The notes beneath the pieces are model-generated. The model made no database searches. It had not been told where the DNA came from and saw only the letters and a list, made by a program, of their open reading frames with translations. DNA of 35,729 nt from Brotaphodocola catenula (lineage in GTDB: Bacteria > Bacillota > Clostridia > Lachnospirales > Lachnospiraceae), in NCBI GenBank assembly GCA_020686985.1, contig JAJEPU010000034.1:1-35729 (forward strand), in the 5' to 3' direction. How positions within the stretch are numbered: the stretch's first letter is position 1; each line of letters opens with the position of its first letter. Positions 16,456 through 24,906 of the stretch are shown in pieces. A program made the position numbers and the translations under genes.

Positions 16456-17869
16456 CATCAAAGATCTTTCTCGCAATCGGAGCGGCAACTTTTCCGCCTG
16501 ATCCGCTCTCCTCAACCAGAACAGTAACCACGATCTGCGGATTGTCCACCGGCGCAAATCCCGTAAACCACGAATGTGTCTCTTTTCCGGTCTCAAACTC
16601 CGCAGAACCCGTCTTTCCCGCCACAGCATAGGCATCTGTTCGCACAGCCGATCCGGTTCCCGCCGTAACAACTCCACGCATCAGCGCTGAGAGCGTATCC
16701 GCCTCTGCCGAATTCATCAAAGTCCCATAAGATGCAGGAAGAAATTTCTGCACAGTCTCCCCGACTGCACTCTCCACATGATCAATCAGGTACGGCTTCA
16801 TCAGGATTCCGCCATTTGCGATTGCCGAAGTAATCATCGCATTGTGAAGCGGAGTCATCTGCGTCTCACCCTGACCGATCGCAGTCTGAAGACGTTCCCA
16901 GTCGCCTGCATCCTCCGCGAGTACAAACGAACTCTTGCTGTACGCAATTGAAATCGGAAGCTCCGAGTTAAACAAAAGACTGTTCGCCATCGTCCTCACT
17001 CCGCCAAGCTCAAAATCAAGCCCCATGCTCGCAAATGCGCCGTTGCACGAGTTTGCAAATGCCTGACGGATATCCTGATGACCATGAGCTTCGCCGTGAT
17101 AGCAGGAAATCTTGTAATCCCCAACCTGGTACGAGCCATCGCAGTCGAACGTGAAATCCTGCCAGGTGTTCGGATGCTGACGAATGTAAGCGAGCATCGT
17201 CACAATCTTAAATGTCGATCCCGGTGGGTAAAGACCCTGCGTCGCGCGGTTTAAGAGCTGTGCCTTTGTGTTGTCGCCCGAGATCAGGCTGTCCCAGTCC
17301 TGTGCGAGCGTATTCGGATTAAATCCCGGCTTTGACACCATCGCAAGAACTTTGCCGGTTGACGGCTCTATAACGACGACTGCGCCACGGTGATCTCCGA
17401 GCGCATCCGATGCGACCTTTTGCAGTCCGACATCGAGGGTCGTCACGACATTGTCTCCGATATTTTTATCGCCTGCAAGCTCATTTGCCGTTCTCTCCAC
17501 AAGATTGACATGAGAACTCAAAAGGTAGAAATTTGCCAGCGACTCAAGCCCCGTCTTTCCGTGATCTGAGTATCCGACAACATGAGCAAAAAGAGAGTCA
17601 AACGGATATGACCGTCTCTCACTTCCATCATCCGCGACTGTCGTCTGCGCAAGCACCTGTCCATCACTGCTCAAAATCTCTCCGCGCACAATCCGGTCCG
17701 CAAAACTGTCGAGACGCGCATTGTACGAATTGTTGATCACCGTCTGACTGCGAACCTGAAGAAAATATCCGAAATATACGAGCAGACAGAGAAAAAGTCC
17801 TACAAACACATAGGCAATTCCCAGAATGCTCTTGTTGGAATCCAAACGCTGTGTCTGTTTTCTTCTCAC
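16439..17869 (-). CDS. Class B penicillin-binding protein (D,D-transpeptidase)
   Basis: A 476-residue peptidoglycan transpeptidase anchored by one N-terminal helix (about 14-38). Catalytic motifs are SxxK as STFK (218-221), SxN as SCN (274-276) and KTG (419-421). The region before the transpeptidase domain is short, as in PbpA-type class B PBPs paired with a RodA/FtsW partner. It starts with GTG at 17869, overlapping the TGA of the upstream SEDS gene; the binding site AGGAGG is made of the codons for that protein's acidic tail. Its final codons are duplicated downstream around a repeat element. A role in elongation, division or sporulation cannot be decided from sequence. Confidence 0.93.
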   Translation of the reverse strand: MRRKQTQRLDSNKSILGIAYVFVGLFLCLLVYFGYFLQVRSQTVINNSYNARLDSFADRIVRGEILSSDGQVLAQTTVADDGSERRSYPFDSLFAHVVGYSDHGKTGLESLANFYLLSSHVNLVERTANELAGDKNIGDNVVTTLDVGLQKVASDALGDHRGAVVVIEPSTGKVLAMVSKPGFNPNTLAQDWDSLISGDNTKAQLLNRATQGLYPPGSTFKIVTMLAYIRQHPNTWQDFTFDCDGSYQVGDYKISCYHGEAHGHQDIRQAFANSCNGAFASMGLDFELGGVRTMANSLLFNSELPISIAYSKSSFVLAEDAGDWERLQTAIGQGETQMTPLHNAMITSAIANGGILMKPYLIDHVESAVGETVQKFLPASYGTLMNSAEADTLSALMRGVVTAGTGSAVRTDAYAVAGKTGSAEFETGKETHSWFTGFAPVDNPQIVVTVLVEESGSGGKVAAPIARKIFDEWFSR

Positions 17870-19185
17870 TCTTCCTCATCCTCCTCATCATTTTTTTTCA
17901 GGATATAGAGTCCCTGAATGACTCCAAACAAAATAAATGTGCTGAGTACCGAGCTTCCTCCATAGCTGACAAACGGAAGCGTCACGCCCGTCGACGGAAT
18001 AAATTTCGTCACTCCGCCGATCGTCAGAAAGACCTGAACCGCATAGACAACCGCAAGACCGAACGCAATCAGTTTATAAAAGAGCGCCTGCATCTTCGCC
18101 GAGATCATCACAAACTGGAGAAAACACCCGACGCAGATCAGAATCACACACATTGCAAAGATTCCGCCAAGCTCCTCCGAGATCGCCGAAAAGATAAAGT
18201 CCTTCTCAACAACTGGAATCTTATACGGCATTCCCTGATAGAGTCCCATTCCAAACCATCCACCCGTTCCGATCGCAAACAGCGACTGGGTGATCTGGTA
18301 TCCACGGTTATCAATATCCGCCCACGGATTTCGCCATGCCTCTACTCTCGTTCTCACATGGGCGAACAGATGATAGGCGAGCACAGAAGCACCACATCCT
18401 CCTAAAAGTCCACCAAGCAGGTAGAGCACATCCGTCGTCGCAACAAAAAGCATTGCCAGATAGGTGATAAAGAAAATCAGCGCACTTCCCAAATCTTTAG
18501 AGAGCACAAGGACGAGCACATGAGCTCCCGCCATTGCAGTTGTTAAAATGATTGTTCGCCTGTCCGTATCCTGATAGAACATCGTCGCGACAAAGAACAC
18601 AAAGCTGATCTTTACAAACTCCGATGGCTGAAACGCGATTCCACCGATCGTGACGGAGAGCTGTGCTCCAAAGCTGTTATTTCCGATGATCCAGACACCC
18701 ACGAGGAGTCCAAGCCCGATAAAACCGTAAATCCACGGAATCTTTGCCAGCTGCCACACGCGGTCCATGATGAACGGAATGATCCAGGTGATCAGAGCCG
18801 ACACTGCGACAATCAGAAACTGGCGGATTGCCTTGTCAAATGAGAGACGCGTCAGCATGATAAAGCCGACACAGAGCAACATACACATATTGTTGACAAG
18901 AATCCGGGACATGTTGCGATAAAACAGCCGGTACAGCCCGATATAAGCGGTAAAAAAGACGAGCTGTGCCAGATAGAACAGGACGACTCTCTCATCCTCT
19001 GATTTTAAAAACAGAATCGCATACGCAATCAGATGGATGAAAAACATCATCACATTCTGGCGCGCACACGTCCGGTTCTGTTCCCAGACATCATGAAAAC
19101 GGAAATAGCTGAAATTTAAGTAGGTATAAACTGCCATCAGAAAAATCAGCACGTATTTTGACACTTCAATTATCACATTTGTCAT
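17866..19185 (-). CDS. SEDS glycosyltransferase, FtsW/RodA/SpoVE family
   Basis: A 439-residue polytopic membrane protein, a lipid II polymerase of the SEDS family. Conserved stretches include SKDLGSALIFFITYLAMLFV (with the catalytic-type Asp), QITQSLFAIGTGGWFGMGLYQG, DFIFSAISEELG and the C-terminal TGVTLPFVSYGGSS signature. It is the first gene of a two-gene unit with the class B PBP, the usual polymerase-transpeptidase pairing. It ends with an acidic tail (NDEEDEEE). ATG 19185 follows AGAGGAC. A short GTTAC element lies just upstream (19208-19250). Confidence 0.93.
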   Translation of the reverse strand: MTNVIIEVSKYVLIFLMAVYTYLNFSYFRFHDVWEQNRTCARQNVMMFFIHLIAYAILFLKSEDERVVLFYLAQLVFFTAYIGLYRLFYRNMSRILVNNMCMLLCVGFIMLTRLSFDKAIRQFLIVAVSALITWIIPFIMDRVWQLAKIPWIYGFIGLGLLVGVWIIGNNSFGAQLSVTIGGIAFQPSEFVKISFVFFVATMFYQDTDRRTIILTTAMAGAHVLVLVLSKDLGSALIFFITYLAMLFVATTDVLYLLGGLLGGCGASVLAYHLFAHVRTRVEAWRNPWADIDNRGYQITQSLFAIGTGGWFGMGLYQGMPYKIPVVEKDFIFSAISEELGGIFAMCVILICVGCFLQFVMISAKMQALFYKLIAFGLAVVYAVQVFLTIGGVTKFIPSTGVTLPFVSYGGSSVLSTFILFGVIQGLYILKKNDEEDEEE

Positions 19186-19207
19186 ATCGTTTTAGTCCTC
19201 TAATTTC

Positions 19208-19250
19208 GTTACGGTTCACACGTTGCAAACAGCAACTGATAAACAGTAAC
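19208..19250. repeat. Short GTTAC element, 43 bp
   Basis: Starts GTTACGGTTCACACG and ends AACAGTAAC. Flanks CTAATTTC (19200-19207) and CTAATTCT (19251-19258) look like a decayed 8-bp duplication. It contains only the first hairpin of the composite elements. Confidence 0.6.
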
Positions 19251-19268
19251 CTAATTCTTCACTCCTCG

Positions 19269-22082
19269 CTACTCCACACCGCGCTTCATATGACCACGGG
19301 TGAAATCATCAAACGGTGCTTCTCCCTCCTGACCATAGCGGAAATGATCGGCAAATGCTCGAATGATCTCACAAATCTTCGCCGGTTTCTCAATTGTAAA
19401 CGCAAGACGAATCACATCCGGATGAATTCGCTCCACACTTTTTTCCATGCCAAGCAGAGACAGCGGACTCGGATTGTAAATCGTATTGTAGCAGAATCGA
19501 CAGTGATTCTTCATCGGAATCCGTTTTCCGGTTCGATCCGTCATAAAAAGGATCTCCGGCTTGTGCGTGCATCCCTTCGTTGTTCTGACCACGCACTGTG
19601 CGGAAACCATCGCCGGAAGATAGCCATAAACCTGAAGTTCCCACTCAATTCCATCTGCCTTCGTCTTCTTTGACAGGGATTCAAGCTCGCGCGAATTGAG
19701 TTCCAGCGGGAACGTCTGACGATCCATTCCGAGATGCTTCATCTCACGCCCAGCGACAGAGTTCATCGCATACAGGTTCGGATCTGCGACTCTCACGACA
19801 TCGGTCACACCGAGCTCCTCAAGCATCTTGATCTCATCGAGGGAGCGCAGAACCATTCCATCAAATCTCGCCTCTCTCAGTTCTTCCCCGTGCGCCCGAA
19901 AATATGCCTCAGCCTCCGTCCGGAAAATGTGTGGAAGAAGCAGATAGCAGGATTTTCCCATCATGTGACAGCTGACGACACAGTCAAGCCAGGTCTCCGG
20001 TTCAAATCCGACTGCATCCAAATAAATCGCATCGACATCCGGCTCCTGAAGCACATTGTGAAATGCAGACGGATCTTCGAGAGAGATATGAATTCGCGCA
20101 CTTCCATCCTCCCTGTGCTTTTGAATCTCTTTCTCCCGCACAGAAAACTCTATTTTTTCTCGTCTCCATCCGGTTGTCACTTGCAGAGTGTTCTGATTTA
20201 CAGCCTCCTGTTTTATCGCTTCCTGCTGAGTTTCCTCGTAATTCTCGTACTCTACGGATTTTTCATCCTCGCTGATCTCACGCTCTGCATCTCCGCATGC
20301 GCTTTCTGCATAACGCATATCATCACGACTGCTCTCTTCAACGTTGCGCTTCTCTTCTTTCGCATTCTCATCACTCTGACACTTATCCATTGCACTCTGC
20401 TCTGACGAGACACTCTCTGCCTTCCACACCCGATACCACGGTTTTAAGATCTCCTCCTTCAGCTTCTCCATGCCCTGACGGCGCAGTTCATTGAGTGCCT
20501 GAACCGGCACAAAACATTCGCCCTCAAGATGAGCCTCGAGCTCCTCAAAAAAGAATTCCGCTCCGCCTGTCTTATTCATCTGCTTTAAGAGTTTCTCCTC
20601 CGTCAACGGCTGATTCTGTGCGCTCTGAACCAAAGCGCCCTCAGCGCGCACGCGCGCACTTCCATCCTCAGTCTCAAGCATCAATCGCAACGGCTCCCCC
20701 TCGTGAACCGTCACAACTCCGTGAATCGGTCTCTGAAGCACCTTATTCACATACTCGCGGTCAATCTCATCAAAGAGTGCCTGATTCGCCTCGCGAAATG
20801 CCGGTTTTTCTTTGAGAACAACCATCTCACGACCGTTATGATGGCGGTAATAGCCATCAGTCTGACCTCCACGGTCAAACAAATCGAGAAGCTGTTTGCG
20901 ATCCTCCGGATCAACGCGGTATCCCGCTCTCCCCTTGCTTAAATAGAGATCGACATATTTGCGGTATATGCGGACGACACCGGCGGTATATCTCGGACTC
21001 TTCATTCGTCCCTCGATCTTGAGCGAGTAGACACCTGCTTCGAGAATGTCCGGCAGAATATCGAGCGTGCACAGATCCTTTAAGCTGAGTACATAGGACT
21101 CATCCGCCTGTCTCTTCTCATTGACGCCGGACTTTCTCTGCGCATTTTTAAACTCATTCTTGCTCTTTGCGCTTCCGCCTATACTTCCTTTTCCATTTTC
21201 TTTTGTGTTTCCTCTCGCACTGCTCTTTCCATTTGCATTTCCCTGCTTTCCAAATGCAGACGAAGAGCCGCCTTTCCTGCCGAATTTTCCATTTTCAGAC
21301 TTTCCAGATTTTCCGGAACTTCCGGAAGGCAGTTTGAACTCTCGATTTCCGCGATCAGAAGACGCACTCATTTCTCTCGTGCTTCTCGCACTGCCTTTGC
21401 GCCCAAACGAGTAAGCACCCGATAAAGCGCCGTTTCCCGCTCCCATACTGCCGCTCCCACCGACTCCATCGACCTCATACGGCAGACGGCACGGCTGAGC
21501 ACAGCGACCGCGGTTTCCGCTTCGCCCGCCAATCAGACTGCTGAGCAGGCACTGACCAGAATAGCAATAGCACAGTGCTCCGTGAACAAAACACTCAATC
21601 TCAAGATTCAACTTCTCATGAATCTTGGCAATCTCTTTCAGAGAGAGCTCTCGCGCCGGTACAACGCGCTCCGCTCCCATCTCCTGCAAAATCTCCGCAC
21701 TGCGATAACCCGTGATCGTCATCTGTGTGCTCGCATGCACCGGAAGATCCGGAAATACCTCCCGAATCTTTCGGATTGCACCGATATCCTGCACGATAAC
21801 GGCATCGAGTCCTCTCTCATAGTAAGGTCTCAGATAATCCGTCAGATCCTCAAGCTCCTCTTCCTTCATCAAGGTGTTGACGGTCATGTAAATCTTTTTT
21901 CCATGCAGATGCACATAGTCGATCGCCTCAAGAAAACGATCTTCCTCCGGATTATCCGCATAGGCGCGCGCTCCATACCGGCTTCCGCCCATATAGATCG
22001 CATCTGCTCCAGCGCTGATTCCCGCCTTCATGCTCTCCATCGAGCCGGCAGGTGCCAGAACCTCTACTTGTGGTCGTTTCAT
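19269..22082 (-). CDS. U32 family peptidase, RlhA-like (rRNA hydroxylation family)
   Basis: About 937 residues. The N-terminus VEVLAPAGSMESMKAGISAGADAIYMGG and the U32 signature ECFVHGALCYCYSGQCLLSS followed by RCAQPCRLPY mark the RlhA/YdcP-type protein, which in E. coli is needed for hydroxylation of 23S rRNA C2501. Conserved Cys residues occur again in HCRFCYNTIYNPSPLSLLG near the C-terminus. Two low-complexity inserts are unusual: a Gly/Ser/Lys-rich block at about 207-328 between CRLPYEV and YVLSLKDLC, and a Glu/Ser/Asn-rich block at about 553-652. Start: ATG 22082 lies 13 nt from GGAGG; TTG 22091 or GTG 22085 would be better spaced. Confidence 0.9.
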   Translation of the reverse strand: MKRPQVEVLAPAGSMESMKAGISAGADAIYMGGSRYGARAYADNPEEDRFLEAIDYVHLHGKKIYMTVNTLMKEEELEDLTDYLRPYYERGLDAVIVQDIGAIRKIREVFPDLPVHASTQMTITGYRSAEILQEMGAERVVPARELSLKEIAKIHEKLNLEIECFVHGALCYCYSGQCLLSSLIGGRSGNRGRCAQPCRLPYEVDGVGGSGSMGAGNGALSGAYSFGRKGSARSTREMSASSDRGNREFKLPSGSSGKSGKSENGKFGRKGGSSSAFGKQGNANGKSSARGNTKENGKGSIGGSAKSKNEFKNAQRKSGVNEKRQADESYVLSLKDLCTLDILPDILEAGVYSLKIEGRMKSPRYTAGVVRIYRKYVDLYLSKGRAGYRVDPEDRKQLLDLFDRGGQTDGYYRHHNGREMVVLKEKPAFREANQALFDEIDREYVNKVLQRPIHGVVTVHEGEPLRLMLETEDGSARVRAEGALVQSAQNQPLTEEKLLKQMNKTGGAEFFFEELEAHLEGECFVPVQALNELRRQGMEKLKEEILKPWYRVWKAESVSSEQSAMDKCQSDENAKEEKRNVEESSRDDMRYAESACGDAEREISEDEKSVEYENYEETQQEAIKQEAVNQNTLQVTTGWRREKIEFSVREKEIQKHREDGSARIHISLEDPSAFHNVLQEPDVDAIYLDAVGFEPETWLDCVVSCHMMGKSCYLLLPHIFRTEAEAYFRAHGEELREARFDGMVLRSLDEIKMLEELGVTDVVRVADPNLYAMNSVAGREMKHLGMDRQTFPLELNSRELESLSKKTKADGIEWELQVYGYLPAMVSAQCVVRTTKGCTHKPEILFMTDRTGKRIPMKNHCRFCYNTIYNPSPLSLLGMEKSVERIHPDVIRLAFTIEKPAKICEIIRAFADHFRYGQEGEAPFDDFTRGHMKRGVE

Positions 22083-22129
22083 CACTCTCAAATTTCCTCC
22101 ATTTCAAAAAAGACTCAGCTCCCATCACA

Positions 22130-22168
22130 AAAAGTAAAAGAAAGGATGTCCCAGCGCTGAGACACCCC
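22130..22168 (-). terminator. Terminator downstream of zapA
   Basis: On the minus strand GGTGTCTCAGCGCTGGGACATCC (stem GTC-CAGC/GCTG-GAC) is followed by TTTCTTTTACTTTTT. It lies between the zapA stop (22202) and the U32 start. Confidence 0.7.
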
Positions 22169-22201
22169 CTTCCCATCCAATTTTCCGTTTCACTGCTCCT
22201 C

Positions 22202-22735
22202 TTAATGCTTTTTTTCCTGAGCTTTCTTTGCTGCCGCCTCTGTCTTTTGCGCAGTCGTCGCAGTCTCCTTCGTCGCTTCCGTCAAAGCCTCATCCGGCTC
22301 GTCTTCATCCACCACCTCTGTGAGTAACGCTTCTTTTCCGTTCTCTGCAAGTTTCTTCTTGAGTTCCTGCAATTTTCTGCGCTCATCCTCAAGCTCCCGG
22401 CGTACATTCTCGAGCTTCATCTGCGTTGTGATCAGCTCATGCTTGAGACTGTATGTGTCCTTCTCGAGATCATTTTTCTGCTCAGCAAGCTCATTTGCCC
22501 GCTCCTGCTCCTTGAAATAATCATCTGCAATATTTAACTCGATCATCAGCATCTGATACTCTTCGCTCATTCTGAGAAAGCCGTCAAACTGCTTAACCTT
22601 GCCGATCTTCTCGTTCAGATAGGAGGCAACCTTTCTCAAATACTCCTCATTCTCCACTCCGCCAAGCGTGTAGACAACGCCATCTATCAAAACTTCTGCA
22701 TAATTTTTATTTTCTTTCTGTACTTTTCGCTCCAT
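22202..22735 (-). CDS. zapA: Cell division protein ZapA
   Basis: A 177-residue protein. The N-terminal ZapA domain (AEVLIDGVVYTLGGVENEEYLRKVASYLNEKI) is followed by a long coiled coil (about 55-130, rich in heptads such as NDLEKDTYSLKHELITTQMKLENVRRELEDERRKLQELKKKL) and a charged Ala/Glu/Lys tail. ZapA bundles FtsZ filaments at the septum. The coiled-coil and tail make it longer than the roughly 85-110 residues of classical ZapA; longer forms next to ruvB are common in Clostridia. ATG 22735 follows AGGAG. It has its own promoter (22817-22845) and terminator. Confidence 0.9.
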   Translation of the reverse strand: MERKVQKENKNYAEVLIDGVVYTLGGVENEEYLRKVASYLNEKIGKVKQFDGFLRMSEEYQMLMIELNIADDYFKEQERANELAEQKNDLEKDTYSLKHELITTQMKLENVRRELEDERRKLQELKKKLAENGKEALLTEVVDEDEPDEALTEATKETATTAQKTEAAAKKAQEKKH

Positions 22736-22816
22736 TGTGATCGCTCCTGATTTTTCTTCTCTTATGATTTCTCTCTGTTCCGGCTTCACAGACAGCTTTT
22801 TTCTTTCTCACACCCT

Positions 22817-22845
22817 AGTTTACCATATCTGGAAGCAGGGAACAA
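22817..22845 (-). promoter_or_regulatory. Promoter of zapA
   Basis: TTGTTC (22845-22840), a 17-bp spacer and TAAACT (22822-22817), about 75 nt upstream of the zapA start. Confidence 0.55.
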
Positions 22846-22884
22846 GAGCTATTCCATTTCTACATGTGCGATAGCCTCACTTTC

Positions 22885-23017
22885 GTTACGGTTCACGCGC
22901 CCTGCAAACAGTAACGGATTTTGCCGATGCTTTGCATTCCAAATGGGCAAAATCTGCTACCACTACTGTATCATACGGCATTTTCCGTTCAGAAAATGCC
23001 TACCCACGTGCTGTAAC
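22885..23017 (+). mobile_element. Complete GTTAC composite element (copy B)
   Basis: A 133-bp element starting GTTACGGTTCACG and ending CACGTGCTGTAAC (weak terminal inverted repeat GTTACRG--CACG). Flanks TCACTTTC (22877-22884) and TTACTTTC (23018-23025) agree at 7 of 8 bases, as a target duplication would. Three hairpins follow each other: GTTACGGTT/AACAGTAAC, GATTTTGCC/GGGCAAAATC and GGCATTTT/AAAATGCC. The right end meets the ruvB stop codon exactly. Confidence 0.7.
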
Positions 23018-24022
23018 TTACTTTCCACTCTCAATCGGAATATCTAAATGGCGATATGCCAACTCTGTCGCCACGCGCCCGCGCGGAGTTCGGTTGATAA
23101 ATCCATTCATCAAAAGATACGGCTCATAGACATCTTCCAGCGTTCCGGCATCCTCTCCCATCGCCGCTGCCAGAGTCTCAAGTCCGACCGGACCACCACC
23201 AAACTTCTCAATCATCAAAAGCAGAATATTTCGGTCGTTGTTGTCGAGTCCCATCTTGTCCACATCGAGGATATCGAGTGCAAAGTCTGCGACCTCCTTT
23301 GTGATCACCCCGTCATACTTCACCTGGGCGAAATCGCGCACGCGCTTGAGCAGGCGATTTGCGAGACGTGGCGTTCCGCGTGACCGGCGTGCAATCTCCT
23401 GAGCGCCCTTCGGGTCAATCTCCACGCCGAGAACACTCGCAGACCGTTCCACAATCACGCTCAATTCTTTCGGTGTATAGAATTCCAACTTCTGTACCAC
23501 ACCAAAACGATCTCTGAGCGGAGCCGTCAAAAGTCCTGCCCGCGTCGTCGCCCCGACAAGTGTAAAATGCGGGAGATCAAGACGAATCGAGCGTGCCGAT
23601 GCCTCTTTTCCGAGCATAATATCGATCGCAAAATCCTCCATCGCCGGATAGAGCACCTCCTCGACCTGACGATTCAGGCGATGAATCTCATCGACAAAGA
23701 GAACATCTCCCTCCTGAAGATTATTCAGAATCGCCGCCATCTCTCCGGGCTTCTCGATTGCCGGACCGGAGGTCACTTTCATGTTGACTCCCATCTCGTT
23801 CGCAATGATTCCGGAAAGCGTCGTCTTTCCAAGTCCCGGAGGACCGTAAAACAGCACATGATCGAGAGATTCCCCTCTCGCCTTTGCCGCATCAATGTAA
23901 ATCTTGAGGTTGTGGCGGATCTTCTCCTGACCGATGTACTCCGCCAACGTCTGCGGTCTCAGATTCGGCTCTATCTTCTTATCCTCCGCCGTCACTTCCG
24001 TTGTGATAATTCGTCTCTCCAT
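23018..24022 (-). CDS. ruvB: Holliday junction branch migration helicase RuvB
   Basis: A 334-residue AAA+ motor that drives branch migration with RuvA. Walker A is GPPGLGKTT (60-68), Walker B is [10 protein letters not shown] (Asp111, Glu112), sensor 1 is in [20 protein letters not shown], and the C-terminal winged helix contains [12 protein letters not shown]. The length is normal. It follows ruvA after 29 bp in the same operon. The stop codon abuts a GTTAC repeat element. Confidence 0.98.
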   Translation of the reverse strand: MERRIITTEVTAEDKKIEPNLRPQTLAEYIGQEKIRHNLKIYIDAAKARGESLDHVLFYGPPGLGKTTLSGIIANEMGVNMKVTSGPAIEKPGEMAAILNNLQEGDVLFVDEIHRLNRQVEEVLYPAMEDFAIDIMLGKEASARSIRLDLPHFTLVGATTRAGLLTAPLRDRFGVVQKLEFYTPKELSVIVERSASVLGVEIDPKGAQEIARRSRGTPRLANRLLKRVRDFAQVKYDGVITKEVADFALDILDVDKMGLDNNDRNILLLMIEKFGGGPVGLETLAAAMGEDAGTLEDVYEPYLLMNGFINRTPRGRVATELAYRHLDIPIESGK

Positions 24023-24051
24023 TGATCTTTCTTATCCCTTTTTCCTATTCC

Positions 24052-24693
24052 TCATCCTGCCAGATATTTCAAGGATGCCTTCAAGACAGCCTCTACACTC
24101 ATTCCATCCGTGATCTCGACTCTGCGCACTGCCCGCGAAGCCTCCGTCAGCGAGTAACCAAGCGCTGTCAGCGCCTCAACCGCATCCTTTGTCACACCTC
24201 TCATGCCTGCACTGGAATTTGCGCCCGCACTCGATTTTCCACCGGAAGTTTCCGATGAGGTCGCATCTGCACCGCCGGAAAGAATCTCATCCATCGAGAT
24301 CTTGTCCTTGAGATCGAGAATCACGCGCTTTGCGGTCTTCGGACCAATTCCCGGTGTCTTCGCGATCGCCTTGACATCTTCCGAGATGATCGCCATCCGA
24401 AGATCATCCGGCACAAGTGCAGACAAAATCCCAAGCCCTGCCTTTGGCCCAATCCCATTGACACCGAGAAGCTGTTCAAACATCTTCAAATCCTGTCTCG
24501 TCAGGAATCCATACAGCGTCATTGCGTCCTCTCTGACCTGAAAAGACGTGTAGAGCCGTACCTCCTCCCCGATGCCCGGAAGCTGATCCAAAACCGAGAC
24601 CGGCACATGAATATTCCAGCCGATTCCACCGGCTTCCACAACCGCCTGGTCCTCCCAGATCTCAACAAGTGGTCCTCTGATATACGAAAACAA
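24052..24693 (-). CDS. ruvA: Holliday junction DNA-binding protein RuvA
   Basis: A 213-residue protein that binds four-way junctions as a tetramer and recruits RuvB. The N-terminal OB fold begins MFSYIRGPLVEIWEDQAVVEAGGIGW; helix-hairpin-helix motifs are LLGVNGIGPKAGLGIL and IAKTPGIGPKTAKRVIL; the C-terminal domain III (VEALTALGYSLTEASRAVR) contacts RuvB. A Ser/Gly/Ala-rich linker (about 140-165) joins it. The start is TTG at 24693, nine nt after GGAGG; no ATG fits. The upstream promoter overlaps a LexA-type box. Confidence 0.97.
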   Translation of the reverse strand: MFSYIRGPLVEIWEDQAVVEAGGIGWNIHVPVSVLDQLPGIGEEVRLYTSFQVREDAMTLYGFLTRQDLKMFEQLLGVNGIGPKAGLGILSALVPDDLRMAIISEDVKAIAKTPGIGPKTAKRVILDLKDKISMDEILSGGADATSSETSGGKSSAGANSSAGMRGVTKDAVEALTALGYSLTEASRAVRRVEITDGMSVEAVLKASLKYLAG

Positions 24694-24769
24694 TCTTCAA
24701 CTCCTCCAATTTCCAATTTCTAAATTTTAAATTCCGAATTTTAAATTTCTGATCTCGTTCCTGAATGGC

Positions 24770-24798
24770 AGTATATCATATCCCCCACCCAAATGCAA
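24770..24798 (-). promoter_or_regulatory. Promoter of ruvAB
   Basis: TTGCAT (24798-24793), a 17-bp spacer and TATACT (24775-24770). The leader holds an AT-rich near-palindrome (about 24721-24751). Confidence 0.65.
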
Positions 24799-24809
24799 AC
24801 ATAAGTTCC
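24796..24809. promoter_or_regulatory. Candidate LexA (SOS) operator
   Basis: CAAACATAAGTTCC reads, on the minus strand, GGAACTTATGTTTG, close to the Bacillus/Clostridium LexA box CGAAC-N4-GTTCG. It overlaps the -35 box of ruvAB and lies 22 bp from the -35 of the divergent YprB-like gene. SOS control of ruvAB is well known in bacteria. Confidence 0.6.
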
Positions 24810-24831
24810 CTGTTCGGATCTTCTTTCCGCG

Positions 24832-24860
24832 TTGACTTTCCCGAAGTTCCTTTTTATAAT
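24832..24860 (+). promoter_or_regulatory. Promoter of the YprB-like gene
   Basis: TTGACT (24832-24837), a 17-bp spacer and TATAAT (24855-24860), about 40 nt before the start codon. Confidence 0.8.
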
Positions 24861-24906
24861 ATTTATAAGAATTTACACTTTACATTTACTTGAAAGAGGA
24901 CTTTCC

